Positions 35,798 to 48,000 of a stretch of 64,000 bases of DNA are shown piece after piece (positions within the stretch are counted from its first letter, which is position 1; each line of letters opens with the position of its first letter). The notes under the pieces were generated by a model that saw nothing but the letters and a program-made list of their open reading frames with translations, made no database searches and was not told the DNA's origin. Made by a program: the position numbers and the translations under genes. The stretch spans positions 372,001-436,000 of the forward strand of contig NW_020825307.1 of NCBI RefSeq assembly GCF_003286085.1, given 5' to 3'. The stretch is from Drosophila persimilis (lineage: Eukaryota; Arthropoda; Insecta; Diptera; Drosophilidae).

Positions 35798-37148
35798 TTA
35801 CTCATCGGCTCCTCCTGCTGCACCATCCTCCGCAGTAGCAGAGGCATCATTGCTGGATGGTTCTGCGTCCTTTTCCAGGGCCGCCTGCAGCTCGACGAAT
35901 ATATCAATGAGATTGTTGATGCCAATCAGGTAGCCATCCTCATGGTTGCCCACCTTCCAGGCCGAATAGTGGTCGATGTGCAGCTCGGGGGGCAGGGACA
36001 CTGTCTTGGCAAAGTCGATCAGCCAGATGCTGGCATGGTTATGGTCGTGGACAAACAGGAGGGAGCTACCGATCACCTCGTGCGTCTGGAAGAACTCGGA
36101 TACGGCCAGAGTGGCGCGGATGGCGCGCAGGCGCTGAATATAACGCGGCTGTTGAAGGGATAATGCAATCAGTGGATCAGTGGATCTTCCATTGGGGTAC
36201 CTACCAGAATCTGGGCATGGCCGCTGAGGAACTCCATGAAGGCCAGCTTGATTTGTTCGCGTGACTTGGTCGTTTTGAAATCTTTGGAACTGGTGCCATC
36301 GCTCTTCTTGATGCCCTACGGAAGCGAAAGAAAACGATCAGTTTCAGAATACGATTCAAAAGATCTTTTCTAATAGCTATGTATATCTTGCATATGGAAC
36401 CTTATCATTCACACACGACATTCATTTGGTTTTTGCATTCGATCCTCGATCCCACTCTCGAAGCAATGGGAGCAATGGTAGCAAGGACATGCCACCAACC
36501 GTTGTGATAATTATACTAGTGACTGGGGATTGAAGAACACCCACCTCGATGCGAAAGCCCAGCGTAGCCGTGCTGGAGATGGTCTCACGCCAGACCATGT
36601 ACCGGGGCTTGGTCACCGCCTTGGCCGCGTGCTCCTCCAGTGTGGGGGCCTGGGCGTCTATCTGGATCATCTTGTCGTACATGTCCTTGCGCAGCTTGGG
36701 CTTCTCCTTGGCCTTGGACAGCTCCTCCTCGAGGTAGGTGCGCACCCCCACCTTGCAGTCCATCACGCATGGCTGGACATAGTCGCTCAGCAAATCCTGG
36801 AGCTGCAAGTAAACTGCTGACGTGGAAAGCCGCGGAAAGGGCGGATCAGAAAGGGAAACCAGAATCAAGTATGCAAAAATGGATAAAATGGAACTCACGA
36901 TCACCGTCCTCGCTGGTCACCTGACCCTTAAAGACGGGCACATAGGGCCGGAGCAGGTCCTGCATGAGGATCTGAAAACACTCCTCTTCTTTGGGGCAAA
37001 GCTTCTTGAGGACGGTGCCCGGCTCAGGACCGGCCTTGAAGTTGCCCTGATGCCCGGCCAGTTGGACCCATGGATAGCGCTGCTTCTTGTACGTCTGAAA
37101 GAAGGGCGTCCATTGCACAATGTTGCGGATCTTCCGCCAGCCAGAGCT
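35798..37148 (-). CDS. IP3K2: Inositol 1,4,5-trisphosphate 3-kinase, common catalytic exons
   Basis: Converts Ins(1,4,5)P3 to Ins(1,3,4,5)P4, limiting IP3-driven calcium release. Four exons, 37148..36899, 36813..36545, 36315..36205 and 36148..35798, join in frame and encode the last 326 residues of every isoform. They begin [13 protein letters not shown], then [12 protein letters not shown]. The inositol polyphosphate kinase signature PCVMDCKVG is in exon 2 and is followed by RTYLEEEL. Also present are [20 protein letters not shown], the SSLLF strand and IDFAKT (IDFGKT in mammalian ITPKs). The C-terminal tail is acidic and Ala-rich. The acceptor of the second exon is a tandem CAGCAG, so one amino acid may vary. 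Three alternative 5' coding exons feed this module. The choice of IP3K2 over IP3K1 rests on remembered synteny with X 11E. Confidence 0.92.
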
Positions 37149-37317
37149 CTGAAAAGATCAAACAAACAGAAGAAGGGGATCAGAGATCATATCAGATCAG
37201 ATCAGGTCAACACATCCACAGGAAACAGATCCTCCCAACGAAACGATCAAAAGTTATCGGATGGAAGAAGAACACCTACGGGTGCTGCGATCAGGGACCT
37301 CTCTCTGGAGCCCTTAC

Positions 37318-38382
37318 CTTCTTTGTGCCCGCTACCCCGCCACCGCCAGCCGCCGTCGCTGATGTCGAGCCGGAGGAGGCGTCCGGGGCCCCCGATGTGG
37401 AGACATCCGAGTCCCACTCGGAGCTCAGGTCATCGCTGCTGGCATACCCATAGTCCCGCGGCATGGGCACCTCTAGCAACGACTTGGAGTACTGGATGTA
37501 GCCCGGACACAGACTCTGGCCCAGCGGCGAGTGGGAACGCCTAGGTCCCAGTCCCAGACCCAGCCCCGTGGGTGATGTGGGGGAACCTGAACCCGAACCA
37601 GAGCCCCCCAGGGGCAGCGAGTGTTGCTGCGAGAGCTTCCGGCTCCCGGCCAAATTCAGATTGAGGTTCACGTTATGCGCCACATGGTCGCCCGAGTTGG
37701 CCGTGATGCTGATGGTCGGCATCGAGAGCTTCTTCTCTGCCCGCTGCCGGATGCCGTGGGCCTGCGCAAAGGCCAGGCTGCATTTACGCGACTGCATGTT
37801 GTTGCCCGACAGCTTGCGGCGGAAGAGCTTCTTGACGGTGGTGGATGGCGCTCCGGTGGTGGTGGTGCCGGAGCTGCTGGTGCCACCGGCGGTGTGGGCC
37901 TCCGGGTGGCCATTGTTGGTCTCCGCCTCGCTGCCCGCATCCGCATCGCTGTCTGCGGCCGCCTTCTTGGGCGCATCGCTGTCCTCGGCATCATCCTCGT
38001 CGTCATCGTCGTCGTTCTCCTCGTCGTCGAAGCGCAGCTTGGCTATGTCTTCGGGCGACACGTCCGGAAAGTGGAGCAGCTTGACGGTCACCTTCTTTCC
38101 CGCCTCATTGTAGTACACCTCCTTGGCGCTCATCCTGTCAAAGTCCTCGTAGATGCGGACCTGCGGCGATGGCGGCGGCGTGGGCGGTATCTGATTATGT
38201 TTCAGGGTCGAGCTCTGGAGTGGTAGCGATCCACCAGCGGATAGTGGTGTCAGCAAAGGCTTCCCGGCACCGGCACCAGCACCAGCACCAGGACCAGAAC
38301 GGGGCGAGCGCGTGGCTTGCGGTGGCGACTTCTGCTTTTGTTTTTGCTTCTGTTGGGGTTGGGTTAGGGCACACACGGACAT
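37318..38382 (-). CDS. IP3K2: IP3 3-kinase, proximal alternative first coding exon
   Basis: This exon starts at ATG 38382 (good context, AAAATG) and ends with AAG before donor GTAAGG at 37317. It encodes 355 residues and joins the catalytic exons in phase 0, giving a 681-residue isoform. The sequence is low-complexity overall: a Gln/Lys start, a Gly/Ala stretch, and a more conserved-looking block IYEDFDRMSAKEVYYNEAGK with VTVKLLHFPDVSPEDIAK. A strongly acidic Asp/Glu run follows, then Ser-rich sequence. The intron to the kinase domain is only 169 bases. Likely roles of this region are localisation or calmodulin/cytoskeletal targeting, as in mammalian ITPKs, but nothing visible proves that. 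Confidence 0.85.
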
Positions 38383-39663
38383 TTTACGCGACCTGCGTCG
38401 GGGACAGACGCTCGATGCTCCACTGTCGCATTAGACGGGCCGATTCCGACTCAAACGCTGATTGCTATCAGTGCAAATGTAACTGCAACTGCAACTGCGG
38501 CACAGATGGAAACACAGAGATAGAGATACAAGGATAGAGAGAGGCAGCCTCATTGCCGATGCTGGGGCTGATGTGGACGTGGATGTGGATGCTGGGGCTG
38601 CTGCATTTTTGATTTTCTGCACAATTTGCGAACCCGTTCGCGCCTTAACCGCTAACAGCGTTCGCGTAAACCGTCAGCCATCCATCCATCCATCCATCCA
38701 TCCATCCAGCCACCAGATCCCTCCTCAATCTCCCGCCTGCCGTCTGACGAGTGATTGGGCCCCAGCGATGGGAATGGGTCTCTAAGCAAGCCAATACCCT
38801 GTACCGCTCGAGGGCTTTCACTCGTCAAGTGCCAAAAAGAGAGAGAGAGCGAAAGAGAGAGAAAGCGAGTTGACAGTAAAGAGAGATTGGGAGAAAGAGC
38901 GGAGAGGACCTCAAACATCAAGATCTTAAAAGTAAATAGTATATCGATAATAAATTCCATTTCTTCAGTATTAAAGAAATCCAAGGGTTCCCACTGCCAC
39001 GGCCCTACTGAATCACGGAAATCTAAGGGTTCTAAGGACTCTTATTTGGAGCCACACTAGAGCTGTCTCCAAGGTTGAAATCTGTAAGGATTCTTTCAGA
39101 TATTTTAACCGAATGTGGAAGGGAACTAGTCTCCTTCAAGTCAAAGAACCAAAGGGATCTATCTGTCTTTGCTCTCAGGGTATTTTCGCTTCGTTGTTGC
39201 TGATGGCCGATGGCCGATTGCCGATTGTTTTGCTTGTCTGCTTTTGGGGGCTGTTGGGCGCACACATCAATCAAAATTGATTAAATTTAATACACATGTA
39301 TGTGCCATGTAACAACACACATGGAAAAAGAGACAAAACAAAAATCATTCGCAAGTAGGCATTGTCGAAGCGTGTTGGCATCTTGGCAGCTCCATCTGCG
39401 GCATCCACACACCATCGGTGCCACAAGCCACAAGCCACAAGCCACAAGCCACTAGCGGTAGAAGCTTGGCGCAGCAATCCGCCAATGGGACCGGCCGACC
39501 GACCGCAAGTGGAAACCGCCCAGACCAGAGCCAGAGTCGGGCAAGGTAAGGCAAGGCAAGGCAATCCGAAACCCATATCGAACAACACATTATGATAATA
39601 ATGGAAATGCCAGCAGCAGCAGCACTGAGCTGCTATCCAGTTACGCCAGCCAGTGCACACCGC

Positions 39664-39696
<33 letters not shown>

Positions 39697-39762
39697 CAGC
39701 AACAACACTGAATATTGTGGCATATAGTATAGTATGGTATACTGAAATTTCTTTATAACATT

Positions 39763-39770
39763 TGACGTCA
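39763..39770. promoter_or_regulatory. Perfect CRE palindrome TGACGTCA
   Basis: Exact 8-base CREB/ATF site in an intron of the IP3 kinase gene. It is one of four across the locus. Confidence 0.45.
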
Positions 39771-41787
39771 TTCGCAAAAGTTGACGCTGTCGCCGCTAGG
39801 CGATAACGAAGCAACAACAACACCAAATAGACGACAGACACCAAACGACAACCGACAACCAACCGACAACCAACCGACAACCAACCGACAACTAGTGGAA
39901 ACCTTGGTAGAACCCAGCGTTAGGTGCAATTTCTGTGCTGTACGATCATTGATCGATCAAGAGTCTATGGTAAATTAGGATATTGTACCTATAAGGATTG
40001 TAAGCCCAAAAGATCGAAGTCCCCACACAGTCCTGTTTCTATTTATAAGCTTTAATTTTGATTAAGATTCCTTTATTGAATATCATCTTATGGTACACTC
40101 GTATTCGTTCGTAGAATGTGTCCTTTCGCTTATGGCAAATTTGGGCAGCGAATCAACGCCATTCAAAGGATGAATGTTCCCTAGTGAAAAATCCCTGTTA
40201 AAAAACCTTAGTACAAACCTTCCCTCAATCGAAGTTTGTTTCATGTTCCCCTTTGGCTCTCTGTATCTCTCTCTTTTAATCCATCCCATCACCATCTAAC
40301 ATTACCCTACTCTATACCCATAGTGATAATTTATCATTTGAATTCTATATCTTCTGAGGATATTTATTGGTTGTTGTTCTGATTCTCTCTTTAGCATTCC
40401 CTTTGCCTTGCTGGCCCCTCTCTTCGCTGACACCGCTCTTCCCTATAACGGAACTATCTTCTTGCTCTACTCTCTTAAATGCGAGCGGATTTATTCGATT
40501 CGTTTCGTTTCGTTTCGATCGGAACGGAACGGAACGGAAAAGATCCGTCCTTAAATACAAATTTGCTGTCCGTTATCTAATAAACACAATTGTACAATCT
40601 TCGATGCCGTCAGCAGCAGCAGCAGTGTCGACGATAAAGACTCGGATATACTCGATGTGGGAGAGACACATGTACGGGGGGTACGGTACGCGGGTATAGC
40701 GTATGGGGAGGCATGTACCGTGCATATAGATACATTTATCGGAGCGTGTGTGGGGGTACGTAATGCCTGGAATCTCCTCCACACCCACACCCACACCCAC
40801 ACCCACAACACCCGACGACAGCCAGCCGCCCCAATCGAAGCAAATTCAACCAAATGGACTCTACGCGTTTAATGCGCACCATTCACATTCGCATAACAAT
40901 ATCTCTCTTTATTTCGTTTTTAACTACCAAAAGTTTCAAATTAATAAAGTAAACATTTTTCCCCATTTTTCTCCCATGGCATGTGTGCTTTGATACCCTA
41001 CCCCCATGTAGGGTATTGGCTGTGTGCTCTCATATGTTCTCGTGTATCCGCAAGATAGTCGCATGAGGAAACTACATACATACAATATGTGTAAATAGGT
41101 GGGAACCATTTCAATTGGATCATTATATCCTATATCCAACGGCAACTTTCCAAAGAAACGATCGCGTGTTCTATTTTTTTTTTTAAATATATACTATACA
41201 TATGTACTATGTATTTAGCTTCTATAGAAACGTTTGATCGTTTAGAATGGGCCGTTTGGGATCAGAAATCGTTTGAATGGAACTTTAAAGAGGATCCAAT
41301 GAAACTTTCAAATCTGCAGTAATGTAAATCCTGTTTAAAACGGGCTCCCTATCAATCACGGTAGGAATTCCTCACTCCTCTGAACCTCTGTGAGGGACTG
41401 TGAGATTGTGAGGGTATTTGAAGCTTCGCCTGATGCTCGAACCTGGCTTTCCTGTCCTTTACTTTCGTTTCGTTTTTTTTTTTTGGTTGCCATTGACGCA
41501 CAGAATAAATGGCTTTGGCTTTGGGATTCGCTTTTGGGAGATCGGATGGATCGTCATGTGTGTGGGGTGGGCGCCTCACCGCCGCGACGGATGTTCATGA
41601 ATCGATCGCCACACCAATTAAGGCCCTGGGGCCAGTGCCGAGGGGGGTGGGAAGGGATGGCATGGCCGAGGGTTTAGTTCCATTTTTGGGCGCTTAATGA
41701 GCCTCAATTGCCGAATTTGCTATACGAAAATAAACACGATTTCTGTATGCGTTTGTTTGCCTTTTCAATTATATAATTCACATTTGA

Positions 41788-41937
41788 GATACCCTTGAAA
41801 AGACATGGGACTTGGGGGCTACTTGGACTTTGATCGCAGGCCTGTGTCTCTATAGCTAACTGGCCGTGACTGTGCACAGATCCTTGCCGTACTCGTCTTT
41901 GTGGAATGATCGAAAGAGGCGTTTCTGCAAGGGTATC
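41788..41937. mobile_element. Short element with GATACCCTT..AAGGGTATC ends
   Basis: The left end reads GATACCCTTGA and the right end reads TCTGCAAGGGTATC. The segment is 150 bases and non-coding. The termini match the set at 20.5, 25.6 and 50.8 kb. Confidence 0.45.
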
Positions 41938-43248
41938 AAGCGCTTCGGCCCCCTCTGCCCCCAAAGCTAGCTTGGGGGAGGGGTTGTGGATCGTGTTCCC
42001 AAACTGCGTAGCACTCTAGGGGTAGAGACGAGAAGGTGAGGCAGTGCCAGCGCCTGCGGTAGTGTGGTTAGGGGGCGGGAGAGAGCTCTCATTGACGTCG
42101 TCGTTTGTGTGGCTATTGTTATTGTTGTGGATGTTGATGTGTAAATGTTTACATAAACTTGAATAGAATGAATTTTCGGTGCAAAAGTCAGTTTTTGTCT
42201 AGAGCTGTTTCGTATAAAAGTTTTTGTATTTTGCCCGTCTGCCCCCCTCGATTGAATTATAGATATTGATTCCCGAGGCTCTCTCTCTCTCTCTCTCTCT
42301 TGTTCTCTCTTATCATTTATTTCTCTTTCTCTGTGATAACTGCTAGCTCTCCCTCTCTCGCTCTATGTCGCTCTGTCGCACTCTCTCTGGAGAGGGCTTT
42401 GGCGGCGCGTGGTACAATTAACACACTTTACAGCCAGCCCCCTAAAAAGTTGAAGACTTTCTTCCGTTTTCGAAAGACAACAAAGCTCGCACATCACAAA
42501 AACACAATCAAAAACAAACACTAAAATACATACACACACTAACAAACGCACAACGAAAACGAAAACAAAAACAAGAGCAACAAGAAACTGTTCCAAAACC
42601 AGGCAACAAAATATATTTTAATTAAAATAAGAACAAAAACCAAAAAATATCAGAATCAGAAAAATGATAATTTTTGGAATTCTTTTTGTGTGTGTGTGTG
42701 TGTGTGTGTTTGATGCTGTCTTCATATTTTGTTGTTTGAGGCGCTTGACGCGGTCTCTGGCCAATGCCTGGGAGAATGACACGGAGAGGAGAGCGAGTGC
42801 GAGTGCGGAGGCCCAAGGAGAGAGTGGAACACTTGGAACACATGTATCGTACACACTCGTATACAAAGCTTGGAGAGAGCGAGAACGGTATACGGTGGAA
42901 TCACACGCGGAAAAGACACGGCACGACACGACAGAAGCACGATGAGAAAAGACGAAACAACGGGAGCCCGAGCCAGCCGCACGCGATCGCTGCAAAAGCT
43001 CAACTGGTCGACTCTGCTCTGGAACTGAAACAGAAACCGAAACCGAAACTGAACGGAACTGAATTGAATGGAGCAGAGGCGCAGCACAGCAGACAGTCAG
43101 CCGACCGACCGACCGACCGACCAACCCACAGAGCCGCCCCACCGACGACGAGCACCGCCAGCAAAAGCAGAAGCAACGGGATCGGGTGTCCTCCTCCTTC
43201 TCTGCCTCCTCCAACTATCGCACAATGACAACCGAAATGAAGCTGTGC

Positions 43249-43249
43249 A

Positions 43250-43288
<39 letters not shown>
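43249..43288 (+). repeat. (GA)n microsatellite
   Basis: About 20 dinucleotide units with one interruption, in intronic DNA. Confidence 0.9.
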
Positions 43289-44428
43289 GCTGGAGCTGAT
43301 AAGATGGGTAGGGTGGTTGGGTGAATGCGAAGTGGAGAGGAGTGTCGACAGTGTGGGAAGAGGGTGCAGCACCAGCAACAGTGGGAGGAGCACGTCAGAC
43401 GTAATTGCGAAATTATCGAGCGTTAGGAGATAAATAGGCCGTGATGGGTAAGGGGGAGGTGGGACAGAGACAGACCCAGTCATCTGATGGATTACTGTAG
43501 TGATGGTGAGAGGCAGGAGGAGCAGAATTAAATAGAATGAATGTGAGGCACGGATTAGATGGGGAGGAGGTGGAACAGAGACACACAGAGATACGTCCAA
43601 TGGAAGTGGAAGTCCGAAAGGAAAGATGAATTTGATGAGAGGCTATATTGAAGGAGGGTTGGGGAAGGAAGGAGGTGCGATGTCATTGAAGAGATGGTCT
43701 CTTATTAGAGGAGGAGCAAATGGAAGACGAGAGGCATTGAAGAAGGTGGCCAAATCGTGTCTGGTCTGGTTTTGGGGATGGTTCAAAGCTCAATAGTTGG
43801 CCAAGAGACTTTACTTGAACCGAGGGCCAACGGTATGACGTAGTTTCTGATTAGAATGTCATGCAACAGGGTCACCGATCCTCGAGCCAGAGCTTGGAAA
43901 TCTATCAAACAACGTTTCCAGAACTTATTCTGACAGAATAGAAGATACCAAATCGTCTTTAATGAGTACCCCAATGAGATTCCCAGTGGGAAATATCTTT
44001 TAGCTTCTTCCACCTTTCTGCAATGCAGAGCAGTAAAGATCCTTCCTTTGCCGCAATTAAACGTGAACTTTCTCCAGAGCAAAACAGAGCAAAGAAACGG
44101 AGATCGGTCTCAGGAGAAAGCGTACATTATATTCAACCGAAGATCCTTTGTCGAGACCGATGATTACTTTCTCCAGCAAAGCTCCATGCGCGCGCAGCTT
44201 TTTTCCCATAGGAGGTGCCTACTCCTCTCTCCACCACTGTTTCTCTCTCGCTCTCTTCATCACTCTCTCTGCGCCTTGGCTTACTTATCAGTTGAACAAT
44301 CTCATTTTCACACGATCCCCGCTTTACGCATCAGCGACTCCTCTCTCATTCTCTCATTCTCCCTCTCTCTCGCTCGCTCTCTCTGTAATTATCTCTCTCG
44401 CTTAGCCGACTTCTGCGTCAGCGGCTTG

Positions 44429-44436
44429 TGACGTCA
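44429..44436. promoter_or_regulatory. Perfect CRE palindrome TGACGTCA
   Basis: Exact CREB/ATF site about 240 bases from the middle 5' exon of the IP3 kinase gene. Confidence 0.45.
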
Positions 44437-44672
44437 ATGGCATCGGAGAACAGCTTTCGCACCGGACCGGTCCAACAGTCCAATCCAAGGGCAACAACAA
44501 GCCCGAGAAGAGAATCAAGAAAAAGCTCGATCGGCGCCCACCACCCAGATATGCGATTATTTCGCTTTAGCGAAGACAGTAACCAATCCGCTAGGAGAGA
44601 GCTTTCCCAACGCGTTCGTTGATTTCGGGGTAAAGCTTTCGGGGAAAACTAATCAGACCCCCCGATTCTTAC

Positions 44673-45023
44673 CTTTTTCTTGGCCGCCTCGGCAGCACTG
44701 ATCACGTACAGATCGACAATGCCCAGGAGGCAGTCGTCGCAACGGCAGACATCCTCGCCGAAGGCCAGCGAGCCCAGGCTGCTCGTCGAGTCCAGGGAGT
44801 CGGTGCGTCGCAGCCGGCTCAATATGGAGGCGCCTCCACCAGCGCCCACCAAGGCCATGCCCGCTATCATAGGACTGCCACTCCCCGAGGCCTCGCCCGC
44901 TGATGGGGGCATAACGGCGGTGCTCGGGGCGCCACCCGCAGCGGCAGCAGCGGCCTCGATTTTGCGCGCCAGCAGCTGCTCCATGAGCGTGCGCGGACGC
45001 GATGAGGACGGAAACAGGGCCAT
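44673..45023 (-). CDS. IP3K2: IP3 3-kinase, middle alternative 5' coding exon
   Basis: The exon ends with AAAAAG before donor GTAAGA at 44672, in the same phase-0 context as the other two 5' exons. The first ATG in frame is at 45023, giving 117 residues starting MALFPSSSRPRTLMEQLLARK. With the catalytic exons this makes a 443-residue isoform. Features include Ala-rich and Gly/Ser-rich parts, then SILSRLRRTDSLDSTSSLG and a CRCDDCLLGIVDLYVI block near the splice site. An acceptor (CTTTCTTTACAG) places the exon's 5' edge at 45237, so a further upstream exon must exist. It could be UTR or extend the protein, because the frame stays open for some distance upstream of 45023. Confidence 0.7.
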
Positions 45024-48000
45024 GTCTTCTGTTCCTGCTCCTGCACCTGCTCCTCCTTTACGTCCAACTCCGCCGGCACTTGCCACTTGAGTTCTTTGCC
45101 TAAGTCTTTCGTTACTTCCCTCTCTATCTCTCTCTCTCTCTCTCTTTCTGTTCTCTCTGTTCTGTATCTTTTTATTAAATATTCCCGGAACGGAGCGGAA
45201 TCCAATCCCTATTAATTAAGCGTAACTTGCAACATACCTGTAAAGAAAGCACAACAAAAGTTCAGGGTTAGTGTAAGCTTTTATCATGGGTTGAGCTTTT
45301 GTCTAGGAAATATATGAATATTTCAGGTATTTTGGGTGAGATTTTTCGATTATTCGTATGGGTCGGATGGGTTTCCAGCCTCCCCTTGTTCTAATACTAA
45401 CACTTTACTTATTTGAATCCTTGATTTCGAACTTTTTAACTACCACTTATAGGACCTGAGTCGAACAGGCTCAAACTGGATCACAGAACTGTATGCTGTT
45501 TCATCTCTCATTATGAAATATTTTCCATGCCCTTATTTATGATTCTGATTCTGTACATTCGTATTTCCCTTCTGAAAGCCTCCATTAATTATTTTAAAAT
45601 CTTGAATCCAACTGCTCAACGCAATCTATCAGATTCTTTGAAGGGGCATCATAAATTACGTGTATGATCGGAGGTCCGATCTAAAGACGATCTCCAATCT
45701 TGGTCAGATCTTTGTCGGTATCTTTTTGTTATCGTTTTGATGGGCTTCTTGGACAGTTCCTTGCCACATCCACAAGTCAAATATTTATGGGCCACAATTT
45801 GTTGTCTGTCGCGCGCTTATCTGCGATCTGTCGAGCAAAAGACAGAAGGATGCCGATGGAGCTCCGAGACTGACACTGACACTGAGCCAGAGCCAGAGCC
45901 AGAGTCGAGAGACGTTGGGGCGTTAGAAGTGGCATTCGCTTAATCGTAAAGCCGATAAAGATTTCTTGTTAATTAACAAGAAAATCCAACAGAGATGGAG
46001 ATACCGTACAAAGTTTTCCCATTTCCCATGGCAAAAGCCCAAAAAGAAAAGAAATGAAAAAACCCGTTGAAGCTGGCCCGACACTGGCTGTCTTAGCCAC
46101 GTCTTTTGCCATGGCTCCTTAGCCGATTGCCGCTGCCTGCCAGTGGCTGCTGCCTGCTGGCTGCCTCTTGCCGGTTGTAGTCGTCATCCGCATCATATCG
46201 CCGCATTTATGCGCACATAAAAGTTAAATAATAGATCCAAAAGATACATTTGCCAGTCTCCCCAGTCCCCACTCCCCAGTCCCCACTCCCCAGTCCCCAG
46301 CCACAACTCCTACTCCAACTCCAACTGCAATTGCTCCAACTTTAGCTTCAAGTGGCAGCCCGTTGCACGTTGCACAGTCCGCAGGCTGCCCCGCCAATGC
46401 TGGTTGGTTCGTTGGTTGGGTTGCCCGTTGTTGTTAGCCAAATGATTTATAAGCGGCATGCCACAAATCGTGTTGTTGGCTTTTGCTTTTTGCTGTTGCT
46501 GTTGCTGTTGTTATACCCTGACCATAAATCCGAAAAAGGGGTACTACAATTTAATAGTCTCCCCAAAAAGAGCCCCGAAAAGAGCCTCAATGCTAACATT
46601 TAACTTGAGGACAATAGATATTTATAATTGGGGGAAACACAATGAAATGGTGCCCTCAAGCACTCAAGAACGGAAAAAGTATTCTCAATCACAGGACATT
46701 TCCTGACTTAGTGGCTCTGGGGCTTCTCCTCACTTTAAAATCAAACCAAATACACACTCGTACACCCAGAGAAAAATAGATTAGTGAAAAATCTATGCAC
46801 ATTTCATAATTAAAATAAATATATATTTGAAATATATTTCCACAACAAATGCGGTATACATATATATTATAGTATGTCTATTTAAAAGTCTTTTACTATT
46901 CTCTGGGTGTAGAAGAATATCCGTTCGCCTATGGGAAATTGTGTACCAAAGTCGAACAGCAAACGAAGTAGGAGGGGGGGGAATGGGCATGGAACTAAAT
47001 AGAGCACACCGTGTTCGTCTTGGACCTGGACCTCGCATCGCTTTAGTTTTTCATCGCTTTTCCGCCGCTTTTCAGCTTTTATTTGTGTCTGTGTGTGTGT
47101 GTTGTTGGTATTGCTTAAGCCAACTGTCTTGTACTATTATGGGCGCTCGTCTTATCAATAATTTATGTCAGATTATACCGTTATGTCACAATAAATTAAA
47201 GTTGGCAACTTATTTTCCAGACTCCACTCCGTCCGACAGTCCGACAGTCGGTTGAACCGTCGAACAGTCCGTTTTGTGTGTGCATTTGTATTTGTATTTG
47301 GCTTTTTAGTTTTTTATTATGGCCAAATCTGTCAGTTTAGTGGCACATTTGGAAAAATGCTTTGAAAACTGAACGTGCCACCGTCTGTGTCTGCCTCTCC
47401 CTCTATCTATAGCCAACCACTGTACTCCACTCCATGGCACTCCATGGCACTCCACAGCACTTCACTCCACTCTAGTTGCAGTAGCGATTTTTCCAGCGGA
47501 GATCGAGATCGGGGCACATCTTTGGGACGTTGGCGTGCGGTGGCAAATTTCACTGTCACGCCTCGTTTTCAATTAACTTGTTGGCGGGGACCGCCGCCGC
47601 AGCGTCCATAAATCACATGAGTCCCCTACGAAGCCACGAACCAGTAGTCCTCCTCCTCCTCCTCCTCCTAGCAGTTCCCATCTCTGTCCTGCTGCTAACT
47701 GCATTTGATTTATGAAGATCGCTTCATTTGGCTTCTGCGGCAGCGGCAGCGGCAGCGGCTCCTTTGGCTGCTGTTGCGGTTGCTCCATGTCAAAGTTTAT
47801 CGACGGGAAGCGGCTGTTGGCTCTTGGCTCTTGGCTGCTTGATTAATGCCTTTGTCGGGTCTTTGAGGCCCCGATCGTCTGAGTCTGACTCTGGCTCTGG
47901 CTTTGGCCACTGTCCAGTGACCATAAAAGCGCAACTGCGAGTGCAACTGCTGCAAGCTGCTGTTTATGGAAGTTGCATGTCTGCTTCTGTGTCGCTCACT

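Larger units (their letters stand above)
38400..44670. other. Intron between 5' alternatives of the IP3 kinase gene
   Basis: No coding exon is supported. Contents include (CATC)n at 38678-38708, CACAAGC units near 39418-39450, (CAGA)n at 39665-39694, CAACCGA units at 39845-39890, a hairpin ATACCCTA/TAGGGTAT at 40992-41016, a short TATACCCTT element at 41788-41937, (GT)n at 42687-42709 and (GA)n at 43249-43288. Two exact TGACGTCA sites lie at 39763-39770 and 44429-44436. Confidence 0.5.

Noticed and set aside
36822-37544. 240-codon plus-strand open frame across the kinase exons
   Set aside because: It is the antisense shadow of spliced kinase exons.
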